In this document: positions 35,380 through 44,256 of the stretch, in pieces
Layout of the letters: every line of letters starts with the position of its first letter
Numbering within the stretch: position 1 is the first letter of the stretch
From: Paenibacillus hunanensis
GTDB lineage: Bacteria; Bacillota; Bacilli; Paenibacillales; Paenibacillaceae
Direction: 5' to 3'
Assembly: GCF_014645615.1 (NCBI RefSeq)
Contig: NZ_BMMB01000010.1
Span: 62,001-126,000, forward strand
DNA: 64,000 nt
Position numbers and translations under genes: made by a program
The notes under the pieces: model-generated
What the model was told of the DNA's origin: nothing
Seen by the model: the letters and a program-made list of their open reading frames with translations, nothing else
Databases searched by the model: none

Positions 35380-36078
35380 TACCAGTATAGTCTTGTTGGA
35401 GTTGGTTGTCAAAAGAATACGGTGAGGAATTTCTGTAAATTGTGACGGGTGAAGTATGTATGAGAGACGCTCTGCTCTGGCAAGCAATAAAGGAATCATT
35501 CAAGTGGAGTGATAGCCAAGTGAATCGGCAGGAATCTATTGGATTTGGAATGAAGCTAGATTCTCGCTTCTTTAGAAGCGGATTGCCGTATTTCAAATTC
35601 AAAGCCTTTAAAATTTCCAAATTCGTGCTTTATAACGACTTAAAGTATCATTGTGAATCTAAAAAAAGTCCTGTTCTAATGAGAACAGGACTTTTTGAGG
35701 TTCAAGCTTGCTTGCTTTTTAGTTTGTTTGTATCAAGTCCAGTAATATAGGTTGCAAACGGCTTATGAAAATATTAGCTGAGCAATATCGTTTCTAAAAT
35801 AGGTAAACAGTTATTATACTTCATGCGGTATGCAACACAAAATAGTAGCTATCCAAAATCGCATAGTATTATTAAACCCTATTTTATAAGCCAATTATTG
35901 GGAATGAACCTCGCCTATGTGCTATTGGAATGTGCTTGCGATTAATCATTACACGATAGACAATAAGCATCAGCTTGTCCGATTTTGATTACTAGTTCCA
36001 TTATTCGCGTTGTTCATTGTATAGTGTCATTCCTACATGATTCATTACTGTTTGATCATCGTTATTAGTTTATGATCA
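35380..36078. other. Gene-free stretch between the ATPase promoter and glnS
   Basis: I support no gene here, although open frames on both strands cross 35442-35750. It contains a strong hairpin at 35662-35696. The rest, to 36078, is AT-rich. Confidence 0.45.
35662..35696. terminator. Hairpin terminator without an adjacent gene
   Basis: AAAAGTCCTGTTCT pairs with AGAACAGGACTTTT around a 4-nt loop and is flanked by A and T runs. No supported gene is near, so it either protects the ATPase promoter from read-through or ends an unannotated small transcript. Confidence 0.7.
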
Positions 36079-37809
36079 TTAGTCTTTACTGCCTTCACTA
36101 TTCGTACTACCTTTACTGCTCTTAACATCCTTACTACCTTTACCCCCCTTCCACGAATCCTTTAGCGAAACGACCAGATTATAGACTGGATGGTCTGCTT
36201 GACTGTAGCGGCTGTCTTCGTAAAAATAGCCATGCCGCAGAAATTGGTAGTGGGTGTTGGCTGCTGGTTGGCTCAGGGCTGGCTCAGCAAAGGCTTGAGT
36301 GATGATTTGGCGTGAATGGGGATTGATTCGGTTAGCCCAGTTGATCGTATCGGTTGTTGGATCAGCCGCTTCTTCATCTAGCAGTAATCGGTCATACAGA
36401 TGTACCTCAACAGCAGCGGCATGTGTCGCTTCTACCCAGTGGATGGTCGATTTTACTTTACGAGCGTTAAAGCCACTACCACTTTTCGTTTCAGGATCAT
36501 ACGTGCAGTGTAGCTCAGTAAGCTCGCCCTTTTCGTTATAGATGGCATGCTCACAGCCGATAAAATAGGCTCCTTTGAGTCTTACCTCCACACCTGGGGA
36601 AAGGCGGTGAAAGCCGCGTTCAGGAACATCCATATAGTCCTCTCGCTCAATCCAGATTTCACGTCCAAATGGGAGGCTACGCTCTCCGAGACTTTCGTTT
36701 TCAGCATTATTTTCGACGCTTAGCCATTCGATATGATGCTCAGGATAGTTGGTAATGACTACCTTGAGTGGCTTGAGGACGACCATAGCGCTAATTGCAC
36801 GCGGTTTAAGATTTTGACGAACAGCATGCTCCAGCATACCGATATCGACGGTGCTGCTTGTACGGATCATACCGATTTCACCAAAAAAGGTACGAATACT
36901 TTCCGGTGTATAGCCGCGGCGGCGTAAGCCTTGTAGTGTGGGTAGCCGTGGATCATCCCAACCATCGACATGCCCTCCACTAACTAATTCACGTAAATAA
37001 CGCTTGCTCGTCACCGCTCCTGTAATATTCAGACGACCGAATTCGCGTTGCTTCGGCGGCTCACTCACATCCAGCTCTGTAAGCACCCATTCATAGAGTG
37101 GACGATGCTCCTTGAACTCAATCGAGCAGAGCGAATGTGTGATGCCCTCGATCGCATCTTGAATCGGATGGGCAAAATCATACATCGGATAGATGCACCA
37201 CATCGTGCCTGTACGATAATGCGGGGCATGAATGATGCGGTACAATACGGGATCGCGCAACGTTATGTTCGATGATTCCATGTCGATCTTCGCACGCAGT
37301 ACCTTTTCGCCTGCTTCGTATTTTCCGTTACGCATGTCTTCGAATAATTGCAGATTATGTTCGGCACTACGCTCACGATACGGACTATCCGTCCCTTTTT
37401 CCGTTAAAGTGCCTCGATATCGAACCATCTCATCTGGCGACAGATCGCATACATACGCTTTGCCATTCCGAATCAAACGTTGTGCAGCCGCATAATATTG
37501 CTCGCCATAATCGGAGCCGTAATGCAGTGGTGGCTCATAGCCGAGCCACTCCATATCGCGCACAATAGCATCCACATACTCCTGATCCTCCTTGAGCGGA
37601 TTCGTATCATCCATCCGCAGATGAAAGGTTCCGCCAAATTGCTCAGCAAGCCCGGCATTCGTTGTAATGGCAAAGGCACTGCCAAGATGCAAATATCCAT
37701 TCGGCTCAGGTGGGAAGCGAGTCGCCATTTCGCGACTGAATACGCCTTGCTCCAGATCCTCCCGAATGATTCGGCTTATAAAATTTTCATTGGTGTGTAT
37801 AGTCGTCAT
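36079..37809 (-). CDS. glnS: Glutaminyl-tRNA synthetase
   Basis: This 576-residue class I synthetase charges tRNA-Gln. The HIGH-like motif is in FPPEPNGYLHLGSA, and the KMSKS counterpart is VTSKRYLRELV. DDTNPLKEDQEYVDAI, GWDDPRLPTLQGLRRRGY and an EFKEHRPLYEW segment are typical of GlnRS. The GlnRS beta-barrel anticodon domain follows, and the last 20 residues are a Ser/Lys/Gly tail. Its presence indicates direct Gln-tRNA charging, unlike many Firmicutes that use GatCAB alone. A T-box leader lies upstream, so transcription should rise when tRNA-Gln is uncharged. Confidence 0.95.
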   Translation of the reverse strand: MTTIHTNENFISRIIREDLEQGVFSREMATRFPPEPNGYLHLGSAFAITTNAGLAEQFGGTFHLRMDDTNPLKEDQEYVDAIVRDMEWLGYEPPLHYGSDYGEQYYAAAQRLIRNGKAYVCDLSPDEMVRYRGTLTEKGTDSPYRERSAEHNLQLFEDMRNGKYEAGEKVLRAKIDMESSNITLRDPVLYRIIHAPHYRTGTMWCIYPMYDFAHPIQDAIEGITHSLCSIEFKEHRPLYEWVLTELDVSEPPKQREFGRLNITGAVTSKRYLRELVSGGHVDGWDDPRLPTLQGLRRRGYTPESIRTFFGEIGMIRTSSTVDIGMLEHAVRQNLKPRAISAMVVLKPLKVVITNYPEHHIEWLSVENNAENESLGERSLPFGREIWIEREDYMDVPERGFHRLSPGVEVRLKGAYFIGCEHAIYNEKGELTELHCTYDPETKSGSGFNARKVKSTIHWVEATHAAAVEVHLYDRLLLDEEAADPTTDTINWANRINPHSRQIITQAFAEPALSQPAANTHYQFLRHGYFYEDSRYSQADHPVYNLVVSLKDSWKGGKGSKDVKSSKGSTNSEGSKD

Positions 37810-37883
37810 AGACGTAGCCTCCTGTGATCATCATTGAGCTTTCATTCAGACGTGTTGTAGCTCGCCCGTTTCGTTCAAAGCAA

Positions 37884-38195
37884 CAAAAAAATCCCACCCC
37901 CAAGACGAATGTCTTGGGGACGAGATTATGATCGCGGTGCCACCCCAGTTCACGACTACATCACTGTAGCCGTCTTTTCAAGTACGCCGTCATATGCCAT
38001 TGATACAAGCAATTATGCCGGTTATACCCTGGCTCTGTAACAGGAGCTCCTGTCGCACCATCCCCGCTATACGGTTCCGATGCGCTGCTCAGAGGCTTGT
38101 TTCAAGCAAGGGGTCTTTGCTCCTTTTCAGCTACCGGAGCTCTCTGTTAGAAAGACGCGTGTTGCTCTACTCTTCTCTTCATCGCATTTGATATT
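37884..38195 (-). promoter_or_regulatory. T-box riboswitch of glnS (tRNA-Gln sensing)
   Basis: On the minus strand the leader has the invariant T-box GGTGGCACCGCG (37933-37944). It is followed by a terminator whose stem CCCCAAGAC/GTCTTGGGG (within 37898-37920) is followed by a T-run, and by the alternative antiterminator. Stem I features are present: AAGAGAAGAGTAG on the 5' side and a GCTCC...GGAGC distal helix. The 3' specifier loop contains CAA (38097-38099), a Gln codon, as the best candidate specifier. A CAG nearby cannot be ruled out. Confidence 0.88.
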
Positions 38196-38201
38196 GGACT
38201 G

Positions 38202-38230
38202 ATTTTAGCATCTTGTCCTGCATTTGACAA
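38202..38230 (-). promoter_or_regulatory. Promoter of the T-box/glnS transcript
   Basis: On the minus strand TTGTCA (38225-38230) and TAAAAT (38202-38207) are separated by 17 bp, a good sigma-A promoter just upstream of the T-box leader. Confidence 0.65.
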
Positions 38231-38335
38231 TATTTTCATTCGCAACGATGCAATTCAGGATTGAAGCTAATAGCTAGCATCATCTTATGCCTGCGAAGTT
38301 GTTCCCCCACTGACTATCCCATCAACCGTGTACTG

Positions 38336-39634
38336 TTACCCGACTATCAGTAGCCATACATACAGGCCTAGCAGTGTGAAGAACAGCGTCGGTATCGTCA
38401 AAATTAAGCCAATTCGGAAATACGTTCCCCATGAGATGCGAATGCCCTTATTGCCCAGCACATGCAGCCATAGCAGTGTCGCGAGTGAACCGATTGGTGT
38501 GATTTTCGGCCCCAGATCGGAACCGATCACGTTCGCATAGATTAGCCCCTCCTGAATGATGCCCTGTGCGCCAGACGAATGAATCGAGAGCGCCCCAATC
38601 AGCACGGTCGGCAAATTGTTCATTACCGAAGACAGGATCGCTGTCATGAAGCCCATACCCATCGTGGTCGCAAATAGTCCATGCGCCGAAAATGCCTGAA
38701 TCCAGTTTGCCAGAATCTCGGTCAGTCCAGCATTACGCAGACCATACACAACGACATACATCCCAATGGAGAAAAAGACAATCGCCCACGGTGCATTACG
38801 AATAACCTCACGCGCCTGTACAACCGTACTACGATTCGCCATAATCAGGAAGAAAATCGCAATCGCACCTGCCACGACCGACACCGGAATTTTCAAAAAT
38901 TCACTTACAAAGTATCCGATCAGCAGCAAGCCCAGCACCCACCACGATAATCGAAACAGCTTCGGATCACGAATCGCCGCTACCGGAGGCTTGAGCTGAC
39001 TTTCGTCAAAGGTACGTGGAATACTTTTGCGGAAATATATATACAGCACGCCAATACTTGCAGCCAGTGCAAATAGATTCGGCACCAGCATCCGGCTAGC
39101 ATACTGCATAAACGTCACGCCAAAATAATCCGCCGATACGATATTCACCAGATTACTCACCGTCAGTGGCAATGAGGTCGTATCCGCAATAAAGCCACCT
39201 GCGATAATAAATGGAAACACATACTTTTCTTCCAGCTTTAACGCTCTCACCATAGCGAGTACGATTGGGGTGAGAATAAGCGCGGCACCATCATTCGCGA
39301 ATAATGCCGATACGACCGCTCCAAGCACCGAGATGTAAATAAACATCCGCACCCCGTTGCCATGTGACAAGCGCGCCATATGAAGAGCAGCCCATTCAAA
39401 AAAGCCGATCCGATCGAGTACGAGCGAGATCATAATAATCGCTACAAAGGCAAGCGTCGCATTCCAGACGATGTCGGTTACATCGATCACATCCTGCCAG
39501 CCGACCACACCGGTCAATAGCGCCACAGCGGCACCGCCACACGCCGACCAGCCGATCGACAATTGACGCGGCTGCCAGATCACCAGCGTTAGCGTCAATA
39601 CAAAAATCACAATTGCAAGTACAGTTACTACCAC
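38336..39634 (-). CDS. arsB: Arsenite efflux membrane protein ArsB
   Basis: This 432-residue arsenite (and antimonite) antiporter-type permease has about 12 membrane helices. GTG 39634 is chosen because GGAGG lies 8 nt upstream and the product then begins directly in the first hydrophobic helix. Family features are FANDGAALILTPIV, the central loop with PRTFDESQLK, and NNLPTVLIGAL with GSDLGPKITPIGSLATLLW. ArsA is absent, so it works as a secondary carrier. The ArsR gene lies upstream on the same strand across a 426-bp gap. Confidence 0.93.
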   Translation of the reverse strand: MVVTVLAIVIFVLTLTLVIWQPRQLSIGWSACGGAAVALLTGVVGWQDVIDVTDIVWNATLAFVAIIMISLVLDRIGFFEWAALHMARLSHGNGVRMFIYISVLGAVVSALFANDGAALILTPIVLAMVRALKLEEKYVFPFIIAGGFIADTTSLPLTVSNLVNIVSADYFGVTFMQYASRMLVPNLFALAASIGVLYIYFRKSIPRTFDESQLKPPVAAIRDPKLFRLSWWVLGLLLIGYFVSEFLKIPVSVVAGAIAIFFLIMANRSTVVQAREVIRNAPWAIVFFSIGMYVVVYGLRNAGLTEILANWIQAFSAHGLFATTMGMGFMTAILSSVMNNLPTVLIGALSIHSSGAQGIIQEGLIYANVIGSDLGPKITPIGSLATLLWLHVLGNKGIRISWGTYFRIGLILTIPTLFFTLLGLYVWLLIVG

Positions 39635-40060
39635 GTTGACATCCTCCAGATCATCTGTCACTCTTCCATGTATGCTTTAGCTAACACTGTGTACATCCAG
39701 CTTAGTCATCCAGCAAGCATAGGGTATGACATGTTGCTTCAAATCCTCATGCTCAAAACCTGCTATTATTTGCTATTTTATCAGCCTGAAATTACCCGAT
39801 CATCCAAACGATCATGCAGGCAAGTTCAAGTATACCGCATAATGCTTGAAATGCGTCTATCCGTTTAAAGGAGACTGCACACTTCATACACTATGCTATT
39901 ATTTACATCCTAAATGCACTGCCTTGAATCAGCAATGTTAAAATTATTATGATTTTCGAGTATATAGCAGGCATAGTCGTACAGACCAAGCCTGTGACTG
40001 TGCCTGCGGAGATCTACAATACAAACGATAGAGCAAAAAGTTAACCGGTTGTCATATACG
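39635..40060. other. Gap between arsR and arsB, no gene seen
   Basis: No arsenate reductase or other gene is found here; short open frames lack ribosome binding sites. The gap may contain a separate arsB promoter, but I see no clear box. Confidence 0.4.
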
Positions 40061-40444
40061 TTAGACAGTAGGATTATTCGCAGACGAGGACGGTTCACTC
40101 TGACCGCAACTGACAAACTTATCAAAGTTACTTAGTAACTCCTCTCGCGCAGGCAGATGACGAAGCACAGCTTGAATATGTGGCTTATCCTCAATATTGA
40201 GCGAGTAATAGACCCACTGACCACGACGCTCTTCCTTTACGATCCGATGGGATTTGAGCTTGCGCATATGCTGGCTGATACCCGGCTGCGAAATATCAAA
40301 AATTTCTACAAACTCACACACGCACCATTCTCGTTCCTGTAACAGCGCAAGCATCATCAGGCGATTTTTATCTCCGAGTAGCTTCATTTGCTCGGCTACT
40401 TCCTCTATATGATGCATTGCCGATGCGGCGACTTCCATTTTCAT
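40061..40444 (-). CDS. arsR: Arsenic-responsive repressor ArsR
   Basis: This 127-residue winged-helix protein starts at ATG 40444 with GGAGG 7 nt upstream. Cys41-Val-Cys43 (WCVCEF) occupies the classical As(III) position of the alpha-3 helix (ELCVCDL). A further Cys lies in FVSCGQ near the C-terminus. The recognition helix is in DISQPGISQHMRKLKSH. It should repress the arsRB unit and release on arsenite. A palindromic AT-rich site lies about 170 bp upstream. Confidence 0.9.
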   Translation of the reverse strand: MKMEVAASAMHHIEEVAEQMKLLGDKNRLMMLALLQEREWCVCEFVEIFDISQPGISQHMRKLKSHRIVKEERRGQWVYYSLNIEDKPHIQAVLRHLPAREELLSNFDKFVSCGQSEPSSSANNPTV

Positions 40445-40609
40445 TGTGCTTCCTCCCAGTTACTCTGATGCTACAGAGCAGGATCAATCATCAACCATTT
40501 ACTACTGCTGATCCAGGTCGATACTCCAGTCATTTGTAAGAATATCGTACAGCAGCCGCAGGCTAATATGATCTGATTGTACATAATTGGCGGCGTATCG
40601 TCACAGTTT

Positions 40610-40631
40610 AATATAAGAATATACTTATAAT
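40610..40631. promoter_or_regulatory. AT-rich palindrome upstream of arsR
   Basis: TATAAG (40612-40617) and CTTATA (40624-40629) are exact inverted arms around AATATA. It could be an ArsR operator, but it is far from the start codon and its composition makes chance symmetry likely. Confidence 0.3.
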
Positions 40632-40854
40632 TCGATAAAAGATAGCAATGTCCTAATTTTCTGTTATTTTGCCCGATATCATTATCAGTGCTACAAGATG
40701 AATGACAAGAATTAGAACGGGATGGGCTGAAGGCATTTTATTTTTAGAACAGGCGAGCTTCGCTTATCCAGTAAGCCTTGCTCGTGAACATTTGAAATAC
40801 TGAACGTCTTCCCTATTCTTTTATTTTAAATTAAACTTTAAAAAAATCCGCTAT

Positions 40855-40892
40855 TCGTAATCACAACGATTTTTGGTATAATTACATTACGA
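40855..40892 (+). promoter_or_regulatory. Promoter and inverted repeat of the CadC-like regulator
   Basis: A TATAAT -10 box (40877-40882) lies between inverted TCGTAAT (40855-40861) and ATTACGA (40886-40892). The arms may be an operator around the start site. The -35 region is poor, so an activator or weak basal promoter is possible. Confidence 0.4.
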
Positions 40893-40916
40893 CGTTATAC
40901 GAGGAAGGTGATTTTC

Positions 40917-41294
40917 GTGAAGCAGGAAGCCTTGATTGAAGAATGTGGCCACTGCCTGAATGCTAATGAAGCTTCACAGCAGGAACTTGCTCGTATCAAG
41001 CAGGAGCTGGTCAGCGACAATACGGCTTTATCGATGGCAGAAATGTTCAAAGCACTGGGTGATCCGACACGGGTGCGCTTGATCTACGCGCTACTCCAAC
41101 AGGAGCTGTGTGTGCACGATATATGCGAAGTGCTGGATATGACACAATCCGCTGTTTCCCATCAGCTGCGATATTTGCGCAATATGCGTATCGTGAAGCC
41201 ACGTAAGGTAGGCAAAACGGTATTTTATTCGCTGGATGATTATCATGTAGAAGAGATTTTCAAGCAAACGTATCAGCATTTGAATCATAATTAA
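40917..41294 (+). CDS. CadC/CzrA-like metal-sensing repressor
   Basis: This 125-residue ArsR/SmtB protein starts at GTG 40917 behind GAGGAAGG. It carries two potential metal sites: an N-terminal ECGHC (Cys10, His12, Cys13) plus Cys65 and Cys70 in ELCVHDIC, matching the CadC alpha-3N thiolate site; and Asp108, His110, His121, His124 in the last helix, matching the alpha-5 zinc site (D-x-H-x10-H-x2-H/E). The recognition helix is MTQSAVSHQLRYLRN. The CDF exporter gene is convergent with it. The ATPase at 32925 and the CDF gene share an operator it may bind. Confidence 0.88.
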   Translation: MKQEALIEECGHCLNANEASQQELARIKQELVSDNTALSMAEMFKALGDPTRVRLIYALLQQELCVHDICEVLDMTQSAVSHQLRYLRNMRIVKPRKVGKTVFYSLDDYHVEEIFKQTYQHLNHN

Positions 41295-41343
41295 GCGGCT
41301 TATGTTATAGGGATAGCCGCTAAAAAGTATAGTTATGCACAAC

Positions 41344-41383
41344 AAAGCTCCAAAGCACGGTTCATCCATGCTTTGGAGCTTTT
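41344..41383. terminator. Bidirectional terminator between the metal regulator and CDF genes
   Basis: AAGCTCCAAAGCA pairs with TGCTTTGGAGCTT and is flanked by A and T runs, serving both convergent genes. Confidence 0.75.
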
Positions 41384-41405
41384 CTTGTGGTCGATGATCA
41401 CTCAT

Positions 41406-42416
41406 CTAATGCTCATTGGTGGTACAAGCGATCTCTGGCGTTTCAAGCTGAATCGTGACATGTCCAATGCCGTATTGTCCTTGCAGCAGTGTACGTGCTG
41501 CCTGTAAAATAGCCGTTCCTTGCGACATATCGCTAATGCGCAGATGGCAGCTCAGCAGCGGAAGCTCCGAGGTGAGCGACCATACATGCAGATCGTGCAC
41601 ACCGAGCACATGCTCGATGCCTTGCAGATCGGCTGTCATCTGTGTGGTATCGATATCGACTGGCGTACCCTCCATCAAAATATGCACTGAATCTCGTGTC
41701 ACCCGGTACGCGCTAATCAATACGAGTACCGCAACGATCACACTGGCAATCGGGTCAGCCAAGTTCCAGCCGAATGCCATAATGAGTAGCGCTGCTGCGA
41801 TTGCCCCTACCGAGCCAAGCATATCGCCCATGACGTGTAATAACGCACTGCGCATATTAAGATTGCTAGACGCTCCCTCACCCTTCATCAATACATACGC
41901 CGCCGCGATGTTCACAAGCAGTCCGATGATCGCAATGATCAGCATCCCTGTACTGGCTACACCTGGTGGCTGACTAAACCGCTGAAAAGCTTCCCAGAAA
42001 ATGTACAGTGAGATCACAACGAGGGCAATCCCGTTAATAAAGGCAGCCAGCACTTCAAAGCGCTTGTAGCCGTACGTTTTACTATTACTTGCCTTCCGCT
42101 GTCCCCAGATCATTGCCAGCAAGCTAAGCCCCAGCGCCGCCGCATCGCTCAGCATATGCCCGGCATCAGAAAGCAAAGCAAGACTGTTCGTAACAAAGCC
42201 ACCGATAACCTCCACGATCATGAAGCCAGCGATCAGGAAAAAGGCAAGGGTGAGCGACTTTTTGTTGCTTGTGTGGGCATGAGAATGGCTGTGACCGCCA
42301 TGACCGTGGCTATGGCTGTGCTTATGTGTGCCTTTGCCTGAGTGTGTGTGATTGTGGTCATTGTCTTGATCGTGTGGGTGATTATGGTTGTGGTTGTTCG
42401 TGGTATGGGATGACAA
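41406..42416 (-). CDS. czcD: CDF-family zinc/cadmium/cobalt exporter (CzcD/ZitB type)
   Basis: This 336-residue cation diffusion facilitator exchanges Zn(II) or similar ions for protons. The first 45 residues are strongly His-rich (HNHNHPHDQDNDHNHTH and SHSHGHGGHSHSH), a buffer for metal. Six membrane helices follow, with the HxxxD/DxxxD pairs in LLSDAGHMLSDAAALGLSLL and the LLHVMGDMLGSVGAI helix. A cytoplasmic ferredoxin-like domain with DLHVWSL ends the protein. The start is preceded by AAAGGAG, and the operator upstream matches that of the P-type ATPase. Confidence 0.93.
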   Translation of the reverse strand: MSSHTTNNHNHNHPHDQDNDHNHTHSGKGTHKHSHSHGHGGHSHSHAHTSNKKSLTLAFFLIAGFMIVEVIGGFVTNSLALLSDAGHMLSDAAALGLSLLAMIWGQRKASNSKTYGYKRFEVLAAFINGIALVVISLYIFWEAFQRFSQPPGVASTGMLIIAIIGLLVNIAAAYVLMKGEGASSNLNMRSALLHVMGDMLGSVGAIAAALLIMAFGWNLADPIASVIVAVLVLISAYRVTRDSVHILMEGTPVDIDTTQMTADLQGIEHVLGVHDLHVWSLTSELPLLSCHLRISDMSQGTAILQAARTLLQGQYGIGHVTIQLETPEIACTTNEH

Positions 42417-42448
42417 GGGGATCAGCTCCTTTGTAGGTGTTTTATTTT

Positions 42449-42475
42449 AACATATGAGCAATTATTCATGTGTTT
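42449..42475. promoter_or_regulatory. CadC/CzrA-type operator upstream of the CDF gene
   Basis: The core ATGAGCAATTATTCAT (42454-42469), with flanking AACAT and GTGTT, differs from the ATPase operator core at only two positions. It is about 40 bp upstream of the CDF start. Confidence 0.65.
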
Positions 42476-42644
42476 AGTATAAAAGATAGGTTAGAGGGCT
42501 GCAACTATGAATTATGTAGAGATATAAATAGAGTTAACTGTTAATTTTAATAAAATGATTATTTTTAGCAGCACGGCTATTCACTTCTGTATGGTAAGTA
42601 GCACAGACTTTTAAGCCATGAGCCAGTACCATAATGAAGTAATA

Positions 42645-42971
42645 CTAAAATGGTCTCAATGATTCCTTTATAGAATTGGTAATAACTTCAATTAGAACAT
42701 TAGGTAATCTTATATATCCAGGGAATTTATCGGTTTGTTCGTCTCTAATATCACTATAGGAAATATCAAAAAGAATTTTACCTACCGTATCAACTTCTAC
42801 TTCTATTTGCCAAGTCATAGGAGAAACTTCGATTTGTTTAAAATTATAATCTATAAATACAGAAGATTGTGCAATCAGTTCAGACAACAAGGTGTCTATT
42901 ACACCTTCGATAAGTGCTTTTCGATCCCTATATATTTTAGCATAGGTTGTAACATCCAATATCCAATCCAT
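42645..42971 (-). CDS. Small unknown cytoplasmic protein, AT-rich gene
   Basis: I do not recognise this 108-residue protein. A convincing AAAGGAG lies before ATG 42971. The product is soluble and rich in Ile, Val and Asp, with a repeated beta-strand look (FIDYNFKQIEVSPMTWQIEV). It begins with MDWILDVTTYAKIYRDRK, a mostly helical segment. The gene and its flanks are clearly lower in G+C than the neighbouring operons, as is the secreted-protein gene that follows, so recent acquisition is possible. No partner gene is adjacent. Confidence 0.65.
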   Translation of the reverse strand: MDWILDVTTYAKIYRDRKALIEGVIDTLLSELIAQSSVFIDYNFKQIEVSPMTWQIEVEVDTVGKILFDISYSDIRDEQTDKFPGYIRLPNVLIEVITNSIKESLRPF

Positions 42972-43380
42972 TACAGTCTCCTTTAAGTGATTTTTGAATA
43001 AAATTGTCCCATGATGAATTAATAGATATTTACCATATATATATGCTGTTGAAAGTATATCTATACTTGCTATTCTACTTTTTTTCTTGTTATGGCGTAA
43101 ATAGCAATGGATATCTGGCCTACACTATTGTGTAAAAGAAGGATTAAAAAGAAAAACTTGAAGACAAGTAAAATACTAATCCTCAAATCTATCTACTATT
43201 ATAAAATTACAGTTTACAAATTTAAAGCTGAAGCAGTATATCAATATATCTGGTATGGTTATTTTTTTATATATTGTGTACATAATATGTATTTTATTGT
43301 AATAATTAGAATTAGATAGATTATATATGTTATTATTGGGTTGTACATGTACATACTAATTAATTACTTAGGAGGCATTT
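42972..43380. other. AT-rich gene-free stretch
   Basis: This 409-bp stretch holds the divergent promoters of its flanking genes and long A/T tracts. A short plus-strand frame from 43107 has no ribosome binding site. Confidence 0.5.
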
Positions 43381-43845
43381 ATGAAAACGTTATCTTTAAG
43401 AACTTTAAAAAAAGTTGCTTTGTTTACATCTGCTGCTGTGTTAGCTTTCTCTTTTAGCATTCCTTCTATGTCAGCTGCTTCAACAGAATCTGAGCAAAAT
43501 ATAGTGGCAAAAGCATATCCAACATTATCTTCTAGTAATGTTGGTACAAGCTATACACAATTAGGTGGACAGTATGCCATTTTCACAGCGCTTAACGGTC
43601 CTGTTTCTTTTTCAGTAGATCAAAATGCTGCTAGTGGTACTCAAACTTTTACGATGACTTATCAAATTAGAGAGACAAAGAGTGGTAGAATTGTAGCCAC
43701 ACAATCTTTAAGCGGTAAAAGAGGAGGCAGTTCTCCAACAGGCAGCTTATATTTTGGTTCTATTGGAGAAGGAACCTATGCTGTTTATGCTAAAGTTGTA
43801 GGAGCCTCAAAGGCAAGTGCTACTGTTCAAGTTTATGCAAACTAA
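43381..43845 (+). CDS. Small secreted protein of unknown function
   Basis: This 154-residue protein starts at ATG 43381 behind AGGAGG. The signal peptide is MKTLSLRTLKKVALFTSAAV with cleavage near SMSAAS. The mature part is Ser/Thr/Gly-rich, with a likely beta-sandwich (GQYAIFTALNGPVSFSVDQN, then TQTFTMTYQIRET and EGTYAVYAKVVG). It resembles in size and style, not clearly in sequence, the pair at 1748-2700. A strong terminator follows at 43855, so it is monocistronic. The role is unknown. Confidence 0.75.
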   Translation: MKTLSLRTLKKVALFTSAAVLAFSFSIPSMSAASTESEQNIVAKAYPTLSSSNVGTSYTQLGGQYAIFTALNGPVSFSVDQNAASGTQTFTMTYQIRETKSGRIVATQSLSGKRGGSSPTGSLYFGSIGEGTYAVYAKVVGASKASATVQVYAN

Positions 43846-43854
43846 TAGTTAAAC

Positions 43855-43894
43855 AAAAAAGCGCTTTGATAGTCTTACTGTCAAGCGCTTTTTT
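43855..43894 (+). terminator. Terminator of the secreted-protein gene
   Basis: AAAAAGCGCTTTGA pairs with TCAAGCGCTTTTT, with an inner AGT/ACT helix and a 3' T-run. Confidence 0.8.
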
Positions 43895-44256
43895 GATGTA
43901 TAAATATCTAAGCTACAAAATACATAATCTAAGCCCATACAAGAACTAATGTTTTTGTAAAAGGGGTCAAAATGCAGATCGACTATACTAAGCTTTCTGA
44001 TTACAAGATACTATGTGTGAATCTCAAATCTTTTACGCTCCGGTTGAAGCCGTCGAGCGAGGGCTTGACCGCCTCCATGATTGCTATTGTAGATGCTTTG
44101 ACCTGCGTGATGGTGCTGTATTGGCTGTTTGCCTGCATTAAAACAATGCTATTAAAGCCAATAATTGGCGTCCCCACATGCATATTGCAAAAGCACCTTT
44201 CCGTTTACCAACCTTTATTTCGATCCCAAGCCAATACTACATCTAATCCAAACCCC
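43895..44256. other. Gene-free stretch with a GC-richer patch
   Basis: The patch 44040-44120 is richer in G and C than its surroundings. A minus-strand frame (44001-44183, 60 residues) is open with a plausible AAAGGTG upstream. I could not place its product in a family, so it is either a small unknown gene or a remnant. Confidence 0.35.

Noticed and set aside
35442..35750. 102-residue plus-strand frame before glnS
   Set aside because: It reads through a strong terminator hairpin and has no convincing ribosome binding site.
44001..44183. 60-residue minus-strand frame in the GC-richer patch
   Set aside because: A plausible RBS exists, but no family resemblance was seen, so I left it as a possible remnant in the region entry.
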